Part shown: piece after piece, positions 5,834 to 6,319 of the stretch | How the letters are laid out: every line of letters starts with the position of its first letter | How positions within the stretch are numbered: the stretch's first letter is position 1 | Source of the DNA: Verrucomicrobiota bacterium | GTDB lineage: Bacteria; Verrucomicrobiota; Verrucomicrobiia; Chthoniobacterales; UBA10450 | NCBI GenBank assembly: GCA_003218615.1 | Contig: QHOD01000114.1 | Location: 1-6,319 of the forward strand | DNA length: 6,319 nucleotides | Direction: 5' to 3' | The notes under the pieces: model-generated | The model's input: the letters and a program-made list of their open reading frames with translations, nothing else | The model's database searches: none | Told to the model about the DNA's origin: nothing | Program-made: the position numbers and the translations under genes

Positions 5834-6316
5834 CTAATGAGATTTCTTCCAGTGATCCAGAAACTTTCCGACATAGTTTCCTGCTTCTGTTCCATTTGGC
5901 CGGACGATAACCCAATTCATCACTTTGGATTCGGGAAACTTTACGGATTCGCCCTGTCGATAATTGGTAACGAACACCGGGGTATTCGCGATGACACCGT
6001 AGATGAGGCCGTCCTTGATGGTGTGAACGTCGATAAAGATATCTTCAGCGCGTCCTCTCTGCCCCTTGCCGCCGGACTGATACAAGCGTGTCCAGACGAA
6101 GAACTGATAATTCGGTGGCAGCCCCGCGAGATACCGCTTCTTGGCCGCAGGGTACGTAGCGCGGGCCTTAGCGACGTAAGGCGCAATCGCTTGGTCGTAT
6201 GCCTCATGGCTCATCGGACCGGTGGTGTTTCCGCGCTCGTCCTGCGGCGCGGCGAAGCTTGATAACACCACAAAGGCGACCACGACGAAAATCGCGGAGG
6301 TGGTGAAAACGCGCAT
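5834..6316 (-). CDS. Exported DUF2314-like protein, cassette-like
   Basis: This 160-residue protein has a clear signal peptide: MRVFTTS, then a hydrophobic core (AIFVVVAFVVLSSFAA), with cleavage likely near residue 23, so the mature protein is extracytoplasmic. Residues about 41-155 resemble DUF2314 (the YegJ-like family): an N-terminal helix with A-x-x-TYP, a polar loop, EDIFIDV (91-97), IKDGLIYGVIANTP (100-113), QGESVKFPESKVMNWVIV (121-138) with the family-typical Gly-Asp/Glu and W positions, and a closing G-N-Y-x-G-K-F-L-D helix. DUF2314 has no established biochemical function. The ATG at 6316 is three bases from the right edge, so any Shine-Dalgarno and any preceding attC lie outside the window. 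The stop TAG abuts the attC at 5711-5833, marking this as the cassette gene belonging to that site. Gene certainty is high; family call rests on pattern resemblance. Confidence 0.85.
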   Translation of the reverse strand: MRVFTTSAIFVVVAFVVLSSFAAPQDERGNTTGPMSHEAYDQAIAPYVAKARATYPAAKKRYLAGLPPNYQFFVWTRLYQSGGKGQRGRAEDIFIDVHTIKDGLIYGVIANTPVFVTNYRQGESVKFPESKVMNWVIVRPNGTEAGNYVGKFLDHWKKSH

Positions 6317-6319
6317 AGG

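Noticed and set aside
5771..6262. 163-residue plus-strand frame
   Set aside because: It is the antisense shadow of the DUF2314-like gene; the minus-strand product has a signal peptide and a family pattern, this one has neither.
1..6319. CRISPR array, tRNA or rRNA genes, transposase
   Set aside because: No regularly spaced identical repeats, no cloverleaf-like or rRNA-like sequence, and no transposase motifs were seen on either strand.

Overview
The window is about 54% GC by eye, and nearly all of its coding capacity lies on the minus strand, so it reads from right to left. Several features suggest a soil-type Verrucomicrobiota (Chthoniobacterales / Udaeobacter-like) chromosome: TPR-rich exported proteins beside an AI-2E-family permease, a 34-residue mS38/COX24-like basic protein, and a hairpin-rich intergenic element. 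This placement is inferred from gene content and style, not from a marker gene.

Right third (about 5290-6319): two small predicted exported proteins, a DUF2314-like protein (5834-6316) and a stand-alone TonB C-terminal-domain protein (5353-5712). They are separated by a 123-bp element (5711-5833) with the architecture of an integron attC site: terminal 7-mers GTCTAAC and GTTAGAT, and an inner 10-bp stem carrying one bulged base. The first gene stops directly against one end of the site and the second starts inside the other end, which is gene-cassette packing. A shorter attC-like remnant (5288-5339) follows the TonB-type gene. I read this as the end of a cassette array. No integrase gene is visible, so it may be a chromosomal integron or a cluster of attC sites lacking an integrase.

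Middle (about 4979-5287): a very short gene for an mS38/bS22-like ribosome-associated protein (5149-5253), followed by a hairpin-rich non-coding stretch (about 5018-5147) that looks like a dispersed intergenic repeat.

Left two thirds (1-4978): a tight three-gene operon. It encodes an exported TPR protein (3137-4978), an AI-2E/UPF0118-family membrane protein (1749-3140, joined to the TPR gene by a GTGA stop/start overlap), and a membrane-anchored TPR protein starting 10 bp later at a TTG codon (1738) and running off the left edge still open. The spacing implies co-translation, and two TPR scaffolds bracketing a multi-pass membrane protein suggest an envelope-associated complex. Its substrate is not readable from the sequence.
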